The notes below the pieces were generated by a model that was not told the DNA's origin, searched no databases, and saw only the letters and a program-made list of their open reading frames with translations. DNA of 64,000 nucleotides from contig NZ_CALPCU010000010.1 in assembly GCF_943193085.1 (NCBI RefSeq), positions 1 to 64,000 of the forward strand. The letters run 5' to 3'. This DNA comes from Vermiculatibacterium agrestimuris. GTDB taxonomy: Bacteria > Bacillota > Clostridia > Oscillospirales > Oscillospiraceae. The position numbers and the translations under genes are program-made. Below, piece after piece: positions 16,651 through 25,792 of this stretch (position 1 is its first letter; each line of letters begins with the position of its first letter).

Positions 16651-19038
16651 ATGAGATACGTCACTCCCTCCATCTTGTTCGCCCTGGTCACCCTGGGCTG
16701 TGTGCTCCTCTTCCTGTGGTGGTATTGCGCCGCCCGGGGCGGGGCCTCTCCCCTGGCCCATGACAGCCTCCTGTCCCAGCTGGGGGCCCGGCCCGTCTCC
16801 ATCCCCGCCACGCAGCAGCGGCTCTCCTTCGCCGGGAAGCTGCACCCCATGGAGCGGAGAGATCGGATCGCGGCGCTCCTCATCACCCTGGTCTACGCCG
16901 TCACCGCCTTTTTCCAGCTGGGAGACACAAGGGCTCCCCAGAATTTCTACGACTTCGGGGAGAGAGGTCAGGTCACCATCGCCCTCTCCGGCGAGCCTCT
17001 CAATGTCCAGGGCATCCGCTACTACACCGGCCTGGGCGTGGGGGGCCGCGTCTCCGGCGAGGACGGCCGGGCCTACAACGTGGAGGTCTCCGCCGACGGG
17101 GAGAACTGGTATACGCTCTGGCAAAAGAAGGAAGATCCCGAGGACGCCAGCAAGGTCACCGGGTATTACTGGGCCGACGCGGCGGACTTTTCCCCCAGCT
17201 TTGCCCTGACCCAGAAGTACAACCAGCTGTTTAAGTGGCTGGAGGTCAAGACCGACGCCCCCGCGCAGGTACGTTATCTTCGGATCACCGGCAACGCCCA
17301 GGTGAAATATCTGGAGGTGCGCTCCGGGCCGGACAGTGTCCGCTCCGAGCCCCGCTACCTCCTGGAGCTGGGCCGGCTGTGTCTGCTGGACGAAGCGGGA
17401 GAGCCCATCCCCTTCCACTGGGCCATGGCCGACGGCTCCCCCATCCCCGAGGCGCTGACGGAGCTGTTCTCCGTGGACGAGCTGGTGCCGGAGCGATCCT
17501 CCTGGCACAACTCCACCTATTTTGACGAGATCTATCACGCCCGCACCGCCAAGGAAAACATCAACGGGGTCTATCCCTACGAGTGGACTCATCCCCCTCT
17601 GGGCAAGCTCATCCTGAGCGTGGGCATCCGCCTGTTCGGCATGACCCCCTTCGGCTGGCGGTTCATGGGCGCGCTCTTTGGAGTGGGGATGCTCCCCATC
17701 CTCTATGTGTTCCTGAAAAACATGTTCGGCAAGACCCCGACCGCCGCCTGCGGCACCATCCTTTTCGCCTGTGAGTTCATGCACCTGACCCAGACGAGGA
17801 TCGCCACCATCGACACCTATGCCGTATTCTTCATCCTCGCCATGTACTTTTTCATGTACCGTTACCTCACCCTCCCGGCGGGAACGCCCTTCTCCAGGGG
17901 TGCCCTGCCCCTGTTCCTGTCCGGACTCATGTGGGGCCTGGGTATGGCCTCCAAGTGGACGGTGATCTACGGCGCTTTGGGCCTGGCGGTGGTCTACTTC
18001 ATGGGCTTCTACCAGAAAATGCGGGACTGGCCGGAGGAGAGCGAAGTCAAGCGGGGCCTCTGGGTGGCCCAGACCCTTCTCTTCTCCGTGTTCTGCTTCA
18101 TTTTAATGCCCCTTTGCATCTATACCGCCTCCTACCTCCCCTACGCCCAGGCTTTGGGTGTGGATCTGTCCCTGGGCAACACCCTGTCCGGGGCGGGGCG
18201 GAGCCTGCCGGTACTCTTCCAAAACCTGTGGGAGCGGTTCTTTGTCCCGGAGGTCTCCAAGCTGGAGGGCTATCGGGCTGCGGCCATCCCCAACGACAGT
18301 CTGGCCGGCATCATGGCCAAAAACCAGTGGGATATGCTCACCTACCACCAGGGCGTGGGGGACTTCCACCCCTATTCCTCCCGGTGGTTCCAATGGATCG
18401 TGAACGCCCGGCCCATCCTCTACTATATGGACAACGAGGTGTCCGGCTTCACCACCCGTTTCGCCGCCTTTGCTAATCCCGTGGTCTGCTGGGGCGGCCT
18501 TGGGGCCATCCTCATCTGCGCCTGCCATTCCTTCCGGAGACTGTGGAGCAAAGCCGCCTTTCTAACGGCCCTGGGCCTCGCCGCCCTGTTTTTCATCTAT
18601 CACTCGGAGCTGGAGAAAAACAACGCTTTCTGGCCGGAGCAGGCCGGGCAGGTGCTCAATCGCAACTGGATCATTCTCATCGCCTGTCTGCTCCTCTATC
18701 TGGCCCTGCGCGCCTTCCTGCTCCTCCACGCCCCGGGGTATGACGGCAAGGCGGCCTTCATTTTCGTGGCCTACCTCTCCCAGCTGGCCCCCTGGTGGCT
18801 CATTGGCCGCACCACCTTTGAGTACCACTACTTCCCCTCCATCCTGTTCCTGGTCTTCGCCCTGACCTATCTCTTCAACGGGCTTATGGAGGCAGACCGG
18901 GGCTGGCGGGTGCCGGTCTACGGCCTCACCGCCCTGGCCGCCGCCCTCTATCTACTCTTTTATCCCGTGCTCATCGGCTTGACCATCCCCACCTGGTACG
19001 AGCCTTTGGTCAAGTGGATCGAATCCTGGCCCTTTTAA
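16651..19038 (+). CDS. PMT-family membrane glycosyltransferase with discoidin-like insert
   Basis: This 795-residue protein has two N-terminal hydrophobic segments (about residues 5-27 and 70-90), then a soluble insert (about 95-260) with the look of an F5/8-type-C (discoidin) carbohydrate-binding domain (YYTGLGVGGRVSGEDG, YNVEVSADGENW, VRYLRITGNAQVKYLEV). After that comes a PMT/ArnT-type catalytic core with the acidic motif in TYFDEIYHARTA and about ten further membrane segments. Such enzymes move a sugar from a polyprenyl-phosphate carrier to a protein or surface polymer. GGAGG precedes the ATG. The acceptor is unknown. It starts a rightward run with the PHP phosphatase, rpiB and GNAT genes. 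Confidence 0.85.
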   Translation: MRYVTPSILFALVTLGCVLLFLWWYCAARGGASPLAHDSLLSQLGARPVSIPATQQRLSFAGKLHPMERRDRIAALLITLVYAVTAFFQLGDTRAPQNFYDFGERGQVTIALSGEPLNVQGIRYYTGLGVGGRVSGEDGRAYNVEVSADGENWYTLWQKKEDPEDASKVTGYYWADAADFSPSFALTQKYNQLFKWLEVKTDAPAQVRYLRITGNAQVKYLEVRSGPDSVRSEPRYLLELGRLCLLDEAGEPIPFHWAMADGSPIPEALTELFSVDELVPERSSWHNSTYFDEIYHARTAKENINGVYPYEWTHPPLGKLILSVGIRLFGMTPFGWRFMGALFGVGMLPILYVFLKNMFGKTPTAACGTILFACEFMHLTQTRIATIDTYAVFFILAMYFFMYRYLTLPAGTPFSRGALPLFLSGLMWGLGMASKWTVIYGALGLAVVYFMGFYQKMRDWPEESEVKRGLWVAQTLLFSVFCFILMPLCIYTASYLPYAQALGVDLSLGNTLSGAGRSLPVLFQNLWERFFVPEVSKLEGYRAAAIPNDSLAGIMAKNQWDMLTYHQGVGDFHPYSSRWFQWIVNARPILYYMDNEVSGFTTRFAAFANPVVCWGGLGAILICACHSFRRLWSKAAFLTALGLAALFFIYHSELEKNNAFWPEQAGQVLNRNWIILIACLLLYLALRAFLLLHAPGYDGKAAFIFVAYLSQLAPWWLIGRTTFEYHYFPSILFLVFALTYLFNGLMEADRGWRVPVYGLTALAAALYLLFYPVLIGLTIPTWYEPLVKWIESWPF

Positions 19039-19065
19039 CGAAAAGCGCATCAAGGATGTGAAATT

Positions 19066-19863
19066 ATGTTAACCGATTGCCACATGCACACCCTCTGCTC
19101 CCCTGACGGCTGCGCCCCCCTGGCAGATATGGCCGCCGCCGCCCTCAAGGCCGGCATGTCCGCCATCTGCGTCACCGACCATTGCGACCTGCTGGACGTC
19201 CACGGCCAGCCCGACAGCTCTTTCCGCTGGAAACCCATCGAGGAGCAGCTCTCCCTGGCCCGGCCGCAGTTCGCCGGGGCTCTCCCCATCCGCATGGGTG
19301 TGGAGCTGGGCGAGGCCTGGGAGGATCCAGCGCTCTCCCAGCGCATCACCTCCCACCCCGAGCTGGACTTTGTCATCGGCTCTGTCCATAACCTGAGCCG
19401 GGAGGACGGGGGGCTGGACTTTTATTATGTAAACTACGACTGCGAGGAGATCTGCCACAAAGTCCTGCGCTCCTACTTCGGCTGCATGGAGGCGCTGTCC
19501 CAATTGGACTGCTTCGACGTGGTGGGCCATGTGATCTATCCCCTGCGCTACATGAACATACGGGATGGCAACCACGTGACCCTGGACGCCTATCTCCCCC
19601 AGCTGGAGCGCATTTTCCACAATCTCATCGCCCATGATAAGGGTATTGAGGTCAACACCTGCCGGGGCCAGACCGTGGAGGACTGGCGGCAGACCCTCGC
19701 CCTTTACCGGGACTGCGGCGGGCGCATCATCACCCTGGGCAGCGACGCCCACGAGCCCCGGGACGTGGGCAAGGGCATCGCCCAGGCGGCGGCCCTTTTG
19801 AAGGAATACGGCTTCGACCTGGCGGTCTTTGAAAAACGCCAGCCCCATTTTATCAAATTGTAA
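19066..19863 (+). CDS. Histidinol-phosphatase-like PHP domain protein
   Basis: This 265-residue protein has the PHP metal-binding pattern: DCHMHTLCSPDG at the N-terminus (H6, H8), CVTDHCDLLD, the GSVHNLSREDG loop, and the C-terminal GSDAHEPRDVG. The family includes HisJ/HisK histidinol-phosphate phosphatase, the penultimate step of histidine synthesis. No other his gene is nearby, so a different phosphoester is possible. AAGGATG precedes the ATG; the gap to rpiB is 13 bases. Confidence 0.85.
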   Translation: MLTDCHMHTLCSPDGCAPLADMAAAALKAGMSAICVTDHCDLLDVHGQPDSSFRWKPIEEQLSLARPQFAGALPIRMGVELGEAWEDPALSQRITSHPELDFVIGSVHNLSREDGGLDFYYVNYDCEEICHKVLRSYFGCMEALSQLDCFDVVGHVIYPLRYMNIRDGNHVTLDAYLPQLERIFHNLIAHDKGIEVNTCRGQTVEDWRQTLALYRDCGGRIITLGSDAHEPRDVGKGIAQAAALLKEYGFDLAVFEKRQPHFIKL

Positions 19864-19876
19864 GGAGGAATCTGTT

Positions 19877-20308
19877 ATGCTCGCTCTCGGCTCTGACCAC
19901 GGCGGCCTGGATTTGAAGCGCCGCATCATCGCCTATCTGGAGGAAAACCACATCCCCTACAGGGACTTCGGCTGTGACACCGCCGACTCCTGCGACTACC
20001 CCGACTTCGGCGCCGCCGCCGCCCGGGCGGTGGCCTCAGGAGAGTGCGACAGGGGCATCGTCATCTGCACCACCGGCATCGGCATCTCCATCGCCGCCAA
20101 CAAGGTCAGGGGCATCCGCTGCGCCCTGTGCCATGATCCCCTCTCCGCCGAGATGACCCGGCGGCACAATGACGCCAATATGCTGGCCCTGGGCGGCGGC
20201 ATGGTGGGGCCCAATCTGGCCGTGCGGATCGTGGAGGTCTTCCTGAACACCGAGTTCGAGGGCGGCCGCCACCAGCGGCGGGTAGATAAGCTCAGAGATC
20301 TGGAGTGA
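19877..20308 (+). CDS. rpiB: Ribose-5-phosphate isomerase B
   Basis: This 143-residue protein matches RpiB/LacAB throughout: MLALGSDHGGLDLKRRI (D7, H8), the catalytic cysteine C64 in VICTTGIGISIAANK, and RRHNDANMLALGGG. It interconverts ribose-5-phosphate and ribulose-5-phosphate; allose-6-phosphate isomerases of the same family are the alternative. ATG at 19877 follows AAGGAGG; sequence upstream in the same frame is not used. Confidence 0.94.
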   Translation: MLALGSDHGGLDLKRRIIAYLEENHIPYRDFGCDTADSCDYPDFGAAAARAVASGECDRGIVICTTGIGISIAANKVRGIRCALCHDPLSAEMTRRHNDANMLALGGGMVGPNLAVRIVEVFLNTEFEGGRHQRRVDKLRDLE

Positions 20309-20318
20309 GGTCACGGCT

Positions 20319-20804
20319 ATGAATATCAGGCACGCGGTCATGGGGGATCTTGACGTCCTGGCGGCGATCGAGGCCGCCTCCTATCCCAAGGCGGAGGGCG
20401 CCTCCAGGGAAAGTCTCCGGGGTCGGCTGGAGCACTTTCCCAACTGCTTCTGGCTCCTTGAGGACGACAGAGGCGGCGTCATCGCCTTCATCAACGGTAT
20501 GCTCACAGACAAACCCGACCTCACCGACGACATGTACGACCATCCGGAGCTCCACGACGAGACGGGCCGCCGGCTCATGATCTTCTCCGTGGTCACCGAT
20601 CCTCGGTTCCGGGGCAGGGGCTGCGCCAGCCAACTGATGGAGCGGGTCATCCGGGATATGAGGGCGCAGGGGCGGGAGGATATCGTCCTCACCTGCAAGG
20701 AGCGGCTGCTCCCCTTCTACTCCAGGTTCGGCTTTGTCAGCGAGGGCGTCTCCGGCTCCACCCACGGGGACGTGACCTGGTACCAGATGCGGCTGGCACT
20801 GTGA
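20319..20804 (+). CDS. GNAT family N-acetyltransferase
   Basis: This 161-residue protein has the GNAT acetyl-CoA site VVTDPRFRGRGCASQLME (about residues 87-104) and the downstream LTCKERLLPFYSRFGF motif. Relatives acetylate small amines (arylalkylamine type), but the substrate is not readable. It lies 10 bases after rpiB, so it is the last gene of that unit, and is followed by a terminator. Confidence 0.88.
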   Translation: MNIRHAVMGDLDVLAAIEAASYPKAEGASRESLRGRLEHFPNCFWLLEDDRGGVIAFINGMLTDKPDLTDDMYDHPELHDETGRRLMIFSVVTDPRFRGRGCASQLMERVIRDMRAQGREDIVLTCKERLLPFYSRFGFVSEGVSGSTHGDVTWYQMRLAL

Positions 20805-20819
20805 GTCCTCTTTCCACAC

Positions 20820-20855
20820 AAAAGCCCCTGACCTTCCGGTCAGGGGCTTTTCTCT
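20820..20855. terminator. Bidirectional terminator between the GNAT and YesN-type genes
   Basis: A perfect 14-bp stem AAAAGCCCCTGACC/GGTCAGGGGCTTTT with loop TTCC between convergent genes. Confidence 0.92.
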
Positions 20856-20858
20856 GTC

Positions 20859-21599
20859 TCATTGGCTCTGGCGCTGGTACTCTGAGGGGGTCATGCCCAC
20901 CGCCTTTTTGAAGGTGGAGCTGAAATAGGTAATGTCCCGGTATCCCACCTGCTCGGCCACCTCGTAGACCTTGTTGCGGCAGTCCCGCAGCAGCTCCATG
21001 GCCGCATGGATGCGGTAATCGGTGAGGTAGCTGCCCAGGGTACGGGAGGTCTCCTTCTTGAACTCGTGGCTCAGGTGGCCCTCGCTGATACCCAGAGAGC
21101 GGGCCACCGAGCTGACGCTGATATCAGGTTCATTGTAGTGCTCCGCAATGTAGCGCAGGGCCTCCTTCACGTACTTGCTCTTGCCCTCGACGGCCACATC
21201 AGGCCCCTGGGCCGGGGCGGCGTCCCGGCCCACCCGGCTCTGGAGCCGGGTCACTGCCTCCTCCAGCTCCCCGTCGTGAAAGGGCTTGAGCAGGTAGTCC
21301 ACCGCCCCCAGCTTTACCGCCGACTGGGCATAGGAAAAATCGCTGTAGGCGGTGAGGATGATCACATGGGCTCCATTGCCCTCGGCCCGGAGCCGGCGCA
21401 CCATCTCAATGCCGTCCATCCGGGGCATTTTGATGTCGGTGACGATCAGCTCCGGTTTGCATTGGCGGATCAGCTCCAGGCCCTCCTGGCCGTCGGCGGC
21501 CTCTCCCACCACGGCGCAGTCCACCGCCGCCCAGTCCACCGCCAAAACGATGCCCCGGCGCACCAGAGCCTCGTCCTCTACCACCACTACCTTCATCAT
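20859..21599 (-). CDS. YesN-type response regulator (REC plus AraC HTH)
   Basis: This 246-residue protein has an N-terminal receiver (VVEDEALVRRG, phospho-acceptor D55 in VTDIKMPRMDG, lysine in LLKPF) and a C-terminal AraC-type double HTH (about 145-246). Such regulators usually control uptake or degradation genes for the ligand sensed by their YesM-type kinase. The start overlaps the kinase stop by 4 nt, with GAGAGGAAAC before it, so the two proteins are translated together. It ends at the bidirectional terminator. Confidence 0.93.
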   Translation of the reverse strand: MMKVVVVEDEALVRRGIVLAVDWAAVDCAVVGEAADGQEGLELIRQCKPELIVTDIKMPRMDGIEMVRRLRAEGNGAHVIILTAYSDFSYAQSAVKLGAVDYLLKPFHDGELEEAVTRLQSRVGRDAAPAQGPDVAVEGKSKYVKEALRYIAEHYNEPDISVSSVARSLGISEGHLSHEFKKETSRTLGSYLTDYRIHAAMELLRDCRNKVYEVAEQVGYRDITYFSSTFKKAVGMTPSEYQRQSQ

Positions 21600-23308
21600 G
21601 TTTCCTCTCCCCCCTTTCCATGGGCGATGGGCAGCGCCACCCGGATACAGGTGCCCCGTCCCCCGGCAGGGGGCAGGAACTGCAGGCCGCTGTCCGGGCC
21701 GTAGTGGAGACGCAGGATGGCGTCCACATTGTAAAGGCCCAGATGGCCCCCTTCCTGCGGGCCGGAGCGCCGCAGGAACCGCGCCATGCTCTCCTCCGAC
21801 ATGCCGCAGCCGTCGTCCCGCACGGTGAGGAGCATGGTCTCCCCGCTTTGGACAGCCTCCACCGAGATGTGGCCGCTGCTGCCGTCTTCAAAACCGTGGA
21901 TAATGGCGTTTTCCACCAGAGGCTGGAGCATGAGCTTGGGCACCAGGGCGTCCATCAAGGCTGGCTCCACCCGCAGGGCAAATTCAAACTTGCCGGGAAA
22001 GCGGATGGCCTGGATCTCCACATACCGCTCCAGTACCTCCAGCTCCTCCCGCAGCTCCACGAACTCCTCGGCGGAGATGCTCCGGCGCAGGATGTCCGCC
22101 AGGTCGGCGGAGATGGTGGAGATCTCCTGGGAGCCGTTGATCTTCCCCAGCCATTTCAGGGTGTCCAGGGTGTTATAGAGAAAATGGGGGTTGAGCTGGG
22201 CCTGCATCATGCGGATCTGGGCGTCCCCCAACTCCTGCTGCTGGTGGATGGACTGGGCCAGATTGGCTTTCAGCCGCTGAGTCATCCGGTTGAACCGGCC
22301 AGAGAGCTGGCTGATCTCATCGGTGCCTGTCACCTCCACCCTGGCGTCCAGGTCGCCCTCCTCCACCGCCGCCATAGCGCTGTTGAGGGTGCGGATAGGC
22401 TCAAAGAGCTGGCGGCTGAAGCCCAGCGCCACCCGCATACACACGCCCGCGCACAAAAGGATGGACAGGGCGGCCACCAGGCAGAAAAGCCGCATGGTTC
22501 CGTCCGTCAAAGGCTTCGGCTGGCGCAAAAGCACAGAGAATCCGCTGCTCTTCTCCCGGAAGACGTGGTAGGTATAGTCCGCCCCCGCCTCACCAAGGCT
22601 CTGCCCATCCAGCAGGCAGAGCCGCAGCCGGGCGGCCAGCGCACTGTCCTGAAGAGTCGGCGTGGCATAGACCTGATCCCAGAAGGGATCCAGAACCAGC
22701 ACGTCGCTTCCTGTGCCGTAGCCGCCCTGAAACAGACGCTGGAAATGCTCCTCCCGCAGCTCCGCCACCACGTAGCCCGCCGCCCCGTCCCGGCCGGGAA
22801 CGGCCCGGGCCATGCGCATGCACCCCCCGGTAGAATCCAGCGGGGATATCTGGCGGTAGACCGTCTCCATCGCCTCCCCGGCCGCGGCCAGCGCCCCCCA
22901 GTTGGTGGGCAGGCTCCTGGGCGCGGCGTTGGAGGTGGCATACAGCAGCTCCCCCTGCGCGTCATAGAGGGAGAAATCCGCCTCCCGCAAGAGGGGCAGG
23001 GCCGCGGAATAGAGCGCGTTATAGACCTGGGTGCCGTTGAACCGTCTCCTGCCGGTCATGGCGTCGACGATAAGCGTCTCCTTCTGCAGGCTTTCCAGCA
23101 CCCCGCCGCAATCGGTCAGCAGCGTTTCAAAATCGGAGGAGAGCGCGTCGAGCTGGTTCTGGGCGCTCTCCCTGGAATTACGCAGCAGAACGGTTTGAAA
23201 GATCCCTAAAATAAGTCCCACGCACACCACCAGAGGCACCAGACCCACCGCCAGGAAGGAGCCCAGTAGCTTCTTCTGGAAGGAGGCGCGCAAGCCCAGC
23301 CCCCTCAT
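21596..23308 (-). CDS. YesM-type sensor histidine kinase
   Basis: This 570-residue protein has an N-terminal transmembrane segment (about 14-36), a large extracytoplasmic sensor (to about 280), a second membrane segment, a HAMP linker, the His_kinase domain with QLNPHFLYNTLDTLKW and a GHKL ATPase (EN and DDGCGM boxes). This is the LytS/YesM class. GGGGAGGAG precedes the ATG, which overlaps the stop of the solute-binding-protein gene by 4 nt. The order binding protein, kinase, regulator suggests that the lipoprotein feeds the kinase. Confidence 0.92.
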   Translation of the reverse strand: MRGLGLRASFQKKLLGSFLAVGLVPLVVCVGLILGIFQTVLLRNSRESAQNQLDALSSDFETLLTDCGGVLESLQKETLIVDAMTGRRRFNGTQVYNALYSAALPLLREADFSLYDAQGELLYATSNAAPRSLPTNWGALAAAGEAMETVYRQISPLDSTGGCMRMARAVPGRDGAAGYVVAELREEHFQRLFQGGYGTGSDVLVLDPFWDQVYATPTLQDSALAARLRLCLLDGQSLGEAGADYTYHVFREKSSGFSVLLRQPKPLTDGTMRLFCLVAALSILLCAGVCMRVALGFSRQLFEPIRTLNSAMAAVEEGDLDARVEVTGTDEISQLSGRFNRMTQRLKANLAQSIHQQQELGDAQIRMMQAQLNPHFLYNTLDTLKWLGKINGSQEISTISADLADILRRSISAEEFVELREELEVLERYVEIQAIRFPGKFEFALRVEPALMDALVPKLMLQPLVENAIIHGFEDGSSGHISVEAVQSGETMLLTVRDDGCGMSEESMARFLRRSGPQEGGHLGLYNVDAILRLHYGPDSGLQFLPPAGGRGTCIRVALPIAHGKGGEET

Positions 23309-24315
23309 GGCGTCTCCTCCCCGGTAAAGTCCGCCCAGTGGATCAAAAACTCCTCCTTCAGCGCGGAAGCCCAGACCATGGGATAGTCAAAGACCCCCAT
23401 CTCCTCCTCGGTGGGCAGCTCCTCCCGGTCGGCCACATCCTGGCGCACCGAGCGGCGGGAGAAGGCGCTGACCACCAGGGACTGTACGTCGGCGCTCTGG
23501 ACAAACTCCAAAAAAGCCTTGGCATTGTCCGGGTGGGGCGCCCCCAAGATAAGGGCGCTGCCGTCAGGCACCGCGCTGGTACCCTCGGCAGGGTAGACCA
23601 CACCGATGTTCTCCCCCTGGGCGATCCCCTTCAGGGCGGTCTCCTCCAGTGTGACGCCGATGCTCTTTCTGCCTCCGGACACGGCGGAGACCACATCGCC
23701 GGAGTCCCCCAGAGCCCCCTCCAGATTCTCCGCGAAGGCCCGCACCAGCTCCCAGGTCTCCCCCGGCAGGCAGGAGAGCATGGTGACGGCGGCGGTATAG
23801 CTGGAGCCGGACACGGCGGGATCCGCAAAGGCGATCCTCCCCTTCCAGCGGCTATCCAAAAGATCCTCCCAGCCGGTCAGCTCCGCCTCATCCACCAGCT
23901 TTGTGTTATAGATGAGCACCACCGGCAGGGCGGAAAAGGGCGTCCACAGATCCCCCTCCCCCCGGAGGCCCGGCTTCAAAAGCTCCGCGCCGGAACAGGT
24001 ATACGGCGCAAAGAGATCGGCGTAGGCCGACAGGCTCTCCACGCCGCCGCCAAACATCACGTCGCACTCCGGCGCCTCGGCCTGGGCGGCGATGCGCTCC
24101 AAAAGCTCGTTGGTGCCCCCGGTGACCACCTCTACCCAGATGCCTGTGCGCTCCTGAAACTCCTTGACAATGGGCCCGTAGACCTCCTCCTTGTGGGAGG
24201 TGTAGACCACCAGCCGATCCTCCGCCGCCGGGGCCGGGGGGTCGTTCTGGTGCGGAGCGCAGGCGGAAAGGCACAAAAAGAGGGCGCACAGGAGCCCAAA
24301 GCAACGCCTTTTCAT
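23305..24315 (-). CDS. Solute-binding lipoprotein, iron/phosphonate class (AfuA-like)
   Basis: This 336-residue protein begins with a lipoprotein signal (FLCLSACAPH) and then has a type II periplasmic-binding-protein fold with the pattern of ferric/sulfonate or 2-aminoethylphosphonate binding proteins (LVVYTSHKEEVYGPIVKEF, MFGGGVESLSAY, PVVLIYNTKLV). ABC permease and ATPase genes are absent; instead the gene runs, with 4-nt overlaps, into a YesM/YesN pair. ATG at 24315 is preferred (GAGGTGG at a 5-6 base distance) over a GTG three codons earlier. The likely role is a ligand-sensing subunit, as in the PgtC-PgtB-PgtA and XylF-LytS-YesN systems. Confidence 0.88.
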   Translation of the reverse strand: MKRRCFGLLCALFLCLSACAPHQNDPPAPAAEDRLVVYTSHKEEVYGPIVKEFQERTGIWVEVVTGGTNELLERIAAQAEAPECDVMFGGGVESLSAYADLFAPYTCSGAELLKPGLRGEGDLWTPFSALPVVLIYNTKLVDEAELTGWEDLLDSRWKGRIAFADPAVSGSSYTAAVTMLSCLPGETWELVRAFAENLEGALGDSGDVVSAVSGGRKSIGVTLEETALKGIAQGENIGVVYPAEGTSAVPDGSALILGAPHPDNAKAFLEFVQSADVQSLVVSAFSRRSVRQDVADREELPTEEEMGVFDYPMVWASALKEEFLIHWADFTGEETP

Positions 24316-24365
24316 CCTCTCCACCTCTTTCTCTGCTCTTTCTTGATCGGCTCGCGAAAACGCCC

Positions 24366-25001
24366 TTATACCAGCTCCAAAAGCGCTGTCAGGCGCGTCA
24401 CCTCATAGTCCGCCAGGGGGTTGCCCGCGGCGTCCCCGCCAAAGGCCACCGCCTGGAAGCCCCCGGCCTTGGCCGCCCGAAGGCCCGCCGCCGCGTCCTC
24501 CACCACCAGAGCCTGCGCCGGCGCCACGCGCAGAAGCTCCGCCGCCTTCAAAAAAACCTCCGGATCGGGCTTGGCCCTCGTCACCATACTGCCGTCAGCA
24601 ATGGCGTCAAAGCAGGCCGTCAGCTCTGTGCGCGCCAGGATGCGCTTTGCGTTTTTGCTGCTGCTGCCCACCGCCAGAAGGAGCCCTTTCTCCCGCAGGC
24701 CCCTGAGAGCGGCCCGGACGTCACCGTCCACCTCTTCAGGGCCCATCTGCTCCACCCGCTGTAAGTAGGCCTCGTTCTTTTCGGCGGCCAGGGCCTCCTT
24801 CTCCTCCCGGGTAAACTGCCGGGGGGAAAAGGCCAAAATGCGCTCCAGGCTGTCCATTCGGGAAAGGCCCCGGATGCCGTCGTAGCGTTCCTGGGGAAAA
24901 TCGATGCCCAGCTTGTCGGTGAGGATACGCCAGGCGTTATAGTGATAGCGGTCGGTGTGCACCAGCACGCCGTCCAAATCAAAGATCACCGCTTTTTTCA
25001 T
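24366..25001 (-). CDS. Beta-phosphoglucomutase-like HAD phosphatase
   Basis: This 211-residue HAD protein has the DLDG nucleophile motif (D8, D10) and closely follows beta-phosphoglucomutase: HYNAWRILTDKLGIDF, the GLSRMDSLERIL cap-domain motif, VGSSSKN, the KPDPEVF lysine and VVEDAAAG. Beta-PGM converts glucose-1-phosphate (beta) to glucose-6-phosphate in maltose or trehalose use. No maltose phosphorylase is near. AAAGGAG precedes the ATG, which overlaps the previous stop by 4 nt. Confidence 0.85.
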   Translation of the reverse strand: MKKAVIFDLDGVLVHTDRYHYNAWRILTDKLGIDFPQERYDGIRGLSRMDSLERILAFSPRQFTREEKEALAAEKNEAYLQRVEQMGPEEVDGDVRAALRGLREKGLLLAVGSSSKNAKRILARTELTACFDAIADGSMVTRAKPDPEVFLKAAELLRVAPAQALVVEDAAAGLRAAKAGGFQAVAFGGDAAGNPLADYEVTRLTALLELV

Positions 25002-25792
25002 GCTCCCAGCTCCTTTAGGATGTCTTCCAGAACGGTCAATACACTGCTGCAGCGGCGGGGATACCGCGCCTTCAGTACAGGGTCGGCCCCCTCCATCAGG
25101 TAGGCTGTGCCGGCGATGTCCAGCATGGCCGTGTCGTTCCAGTTGTCCCCAAAGGCCACGGTATCCGCCAGGGAAACGCCCAGCCCTGCGCACAATCCCT
25201 TCAATCCCACGCCCTTGTCCGCCAGGCCGAAGTCCACCCAGTCAGGCCCCGCGGCGGCCATGTGGAGGCTCTCTCCCCACCGGGGGCCCAGAATGGCCAT
25301 GGGCTCCGCCGTGCCCTGGGGGCAGTAGACAGAGACCTTGATGACGTCCTCCCCGATCGCCTCCGGGGCGGACACCTCCGCCACATGGTTCCCCTTCGGC
25401 CCCCGCATATATTGGACGTATTCCGGCGTACCGTTACAGATATATGTGGTATTGGCGCCCGAGATCAGGATCTGGCATCCGGGCAGCTCCAAAATGGCCC
25501 GGGACAGCGCCAGAGCCTCCTTTCGGGGCATAACGGTCTTGGAAAGTACCGGGGCGGTGTCCTCTCCGCCGGGGCCGTAGAGGATGGCGCCGTTTTCACA
25601 CAGGCAGCAGATCTCTTCCGAGACCGGGGCGAAGAGACGGCGCAGGGAGTGAAACTGCCGGCCCGAGGCGGGACAGAAGTGCACCCCCGCGGCACGCAGA
25701 CGGCGAATGAGGGGAAAAAGCATCTCAGGCAGCTCGCTGTCTCCATAGGGGATGAGGGTGCCGTCGATATCGCTGGCGATGAGTTTGATCAC
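24998..25792 (-). CDS. Cof-type HAD hydrolase
   Basis: This 264-residue protein has the Cof/YkrA class HAD features: LIASDIDGTLI with D8 and D10, a class IIB cap, and the C-terminal GDNWNDTAML motif. Relatives dephosphorylate sugar phosphates or flavin/PLP cofactors. The start is a GTG at 25792 that overlaps the stop of the GerMN gene (GTGA); GGAGAGGAG precedes it. Confidence 0.88.
   Translation of the reverse strand: MIKLIASDIDGTLIPYGDSELPEMLFPLIRRLRAAGVHFCPASGRQFHSLRRLFAPVSEEICCLCENGAILYGPGGEDTAPVLSKTVMPRKEALALSRAILELPGCQILISGANTTYICNGTPEYVQYMRGPKGNHVAEVSAPEAIGEDVIKVSVYCPQGTAEPMAILGPRWGESLHMAAAGPDWVDFGLADKGVGLKGLCAGLGVSLADTVAFGDNWNDTAMLDIAGTAYLMEGADPVLKARYPRRCSSVLTVLEDILKELGA

Noticed and set aside
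19066..19863. Histidine biosynthesis operon
   Set aside because: Only the PHP phosphatase is present; neighbours are rpiB, GNAT and a glycosyltransferase.
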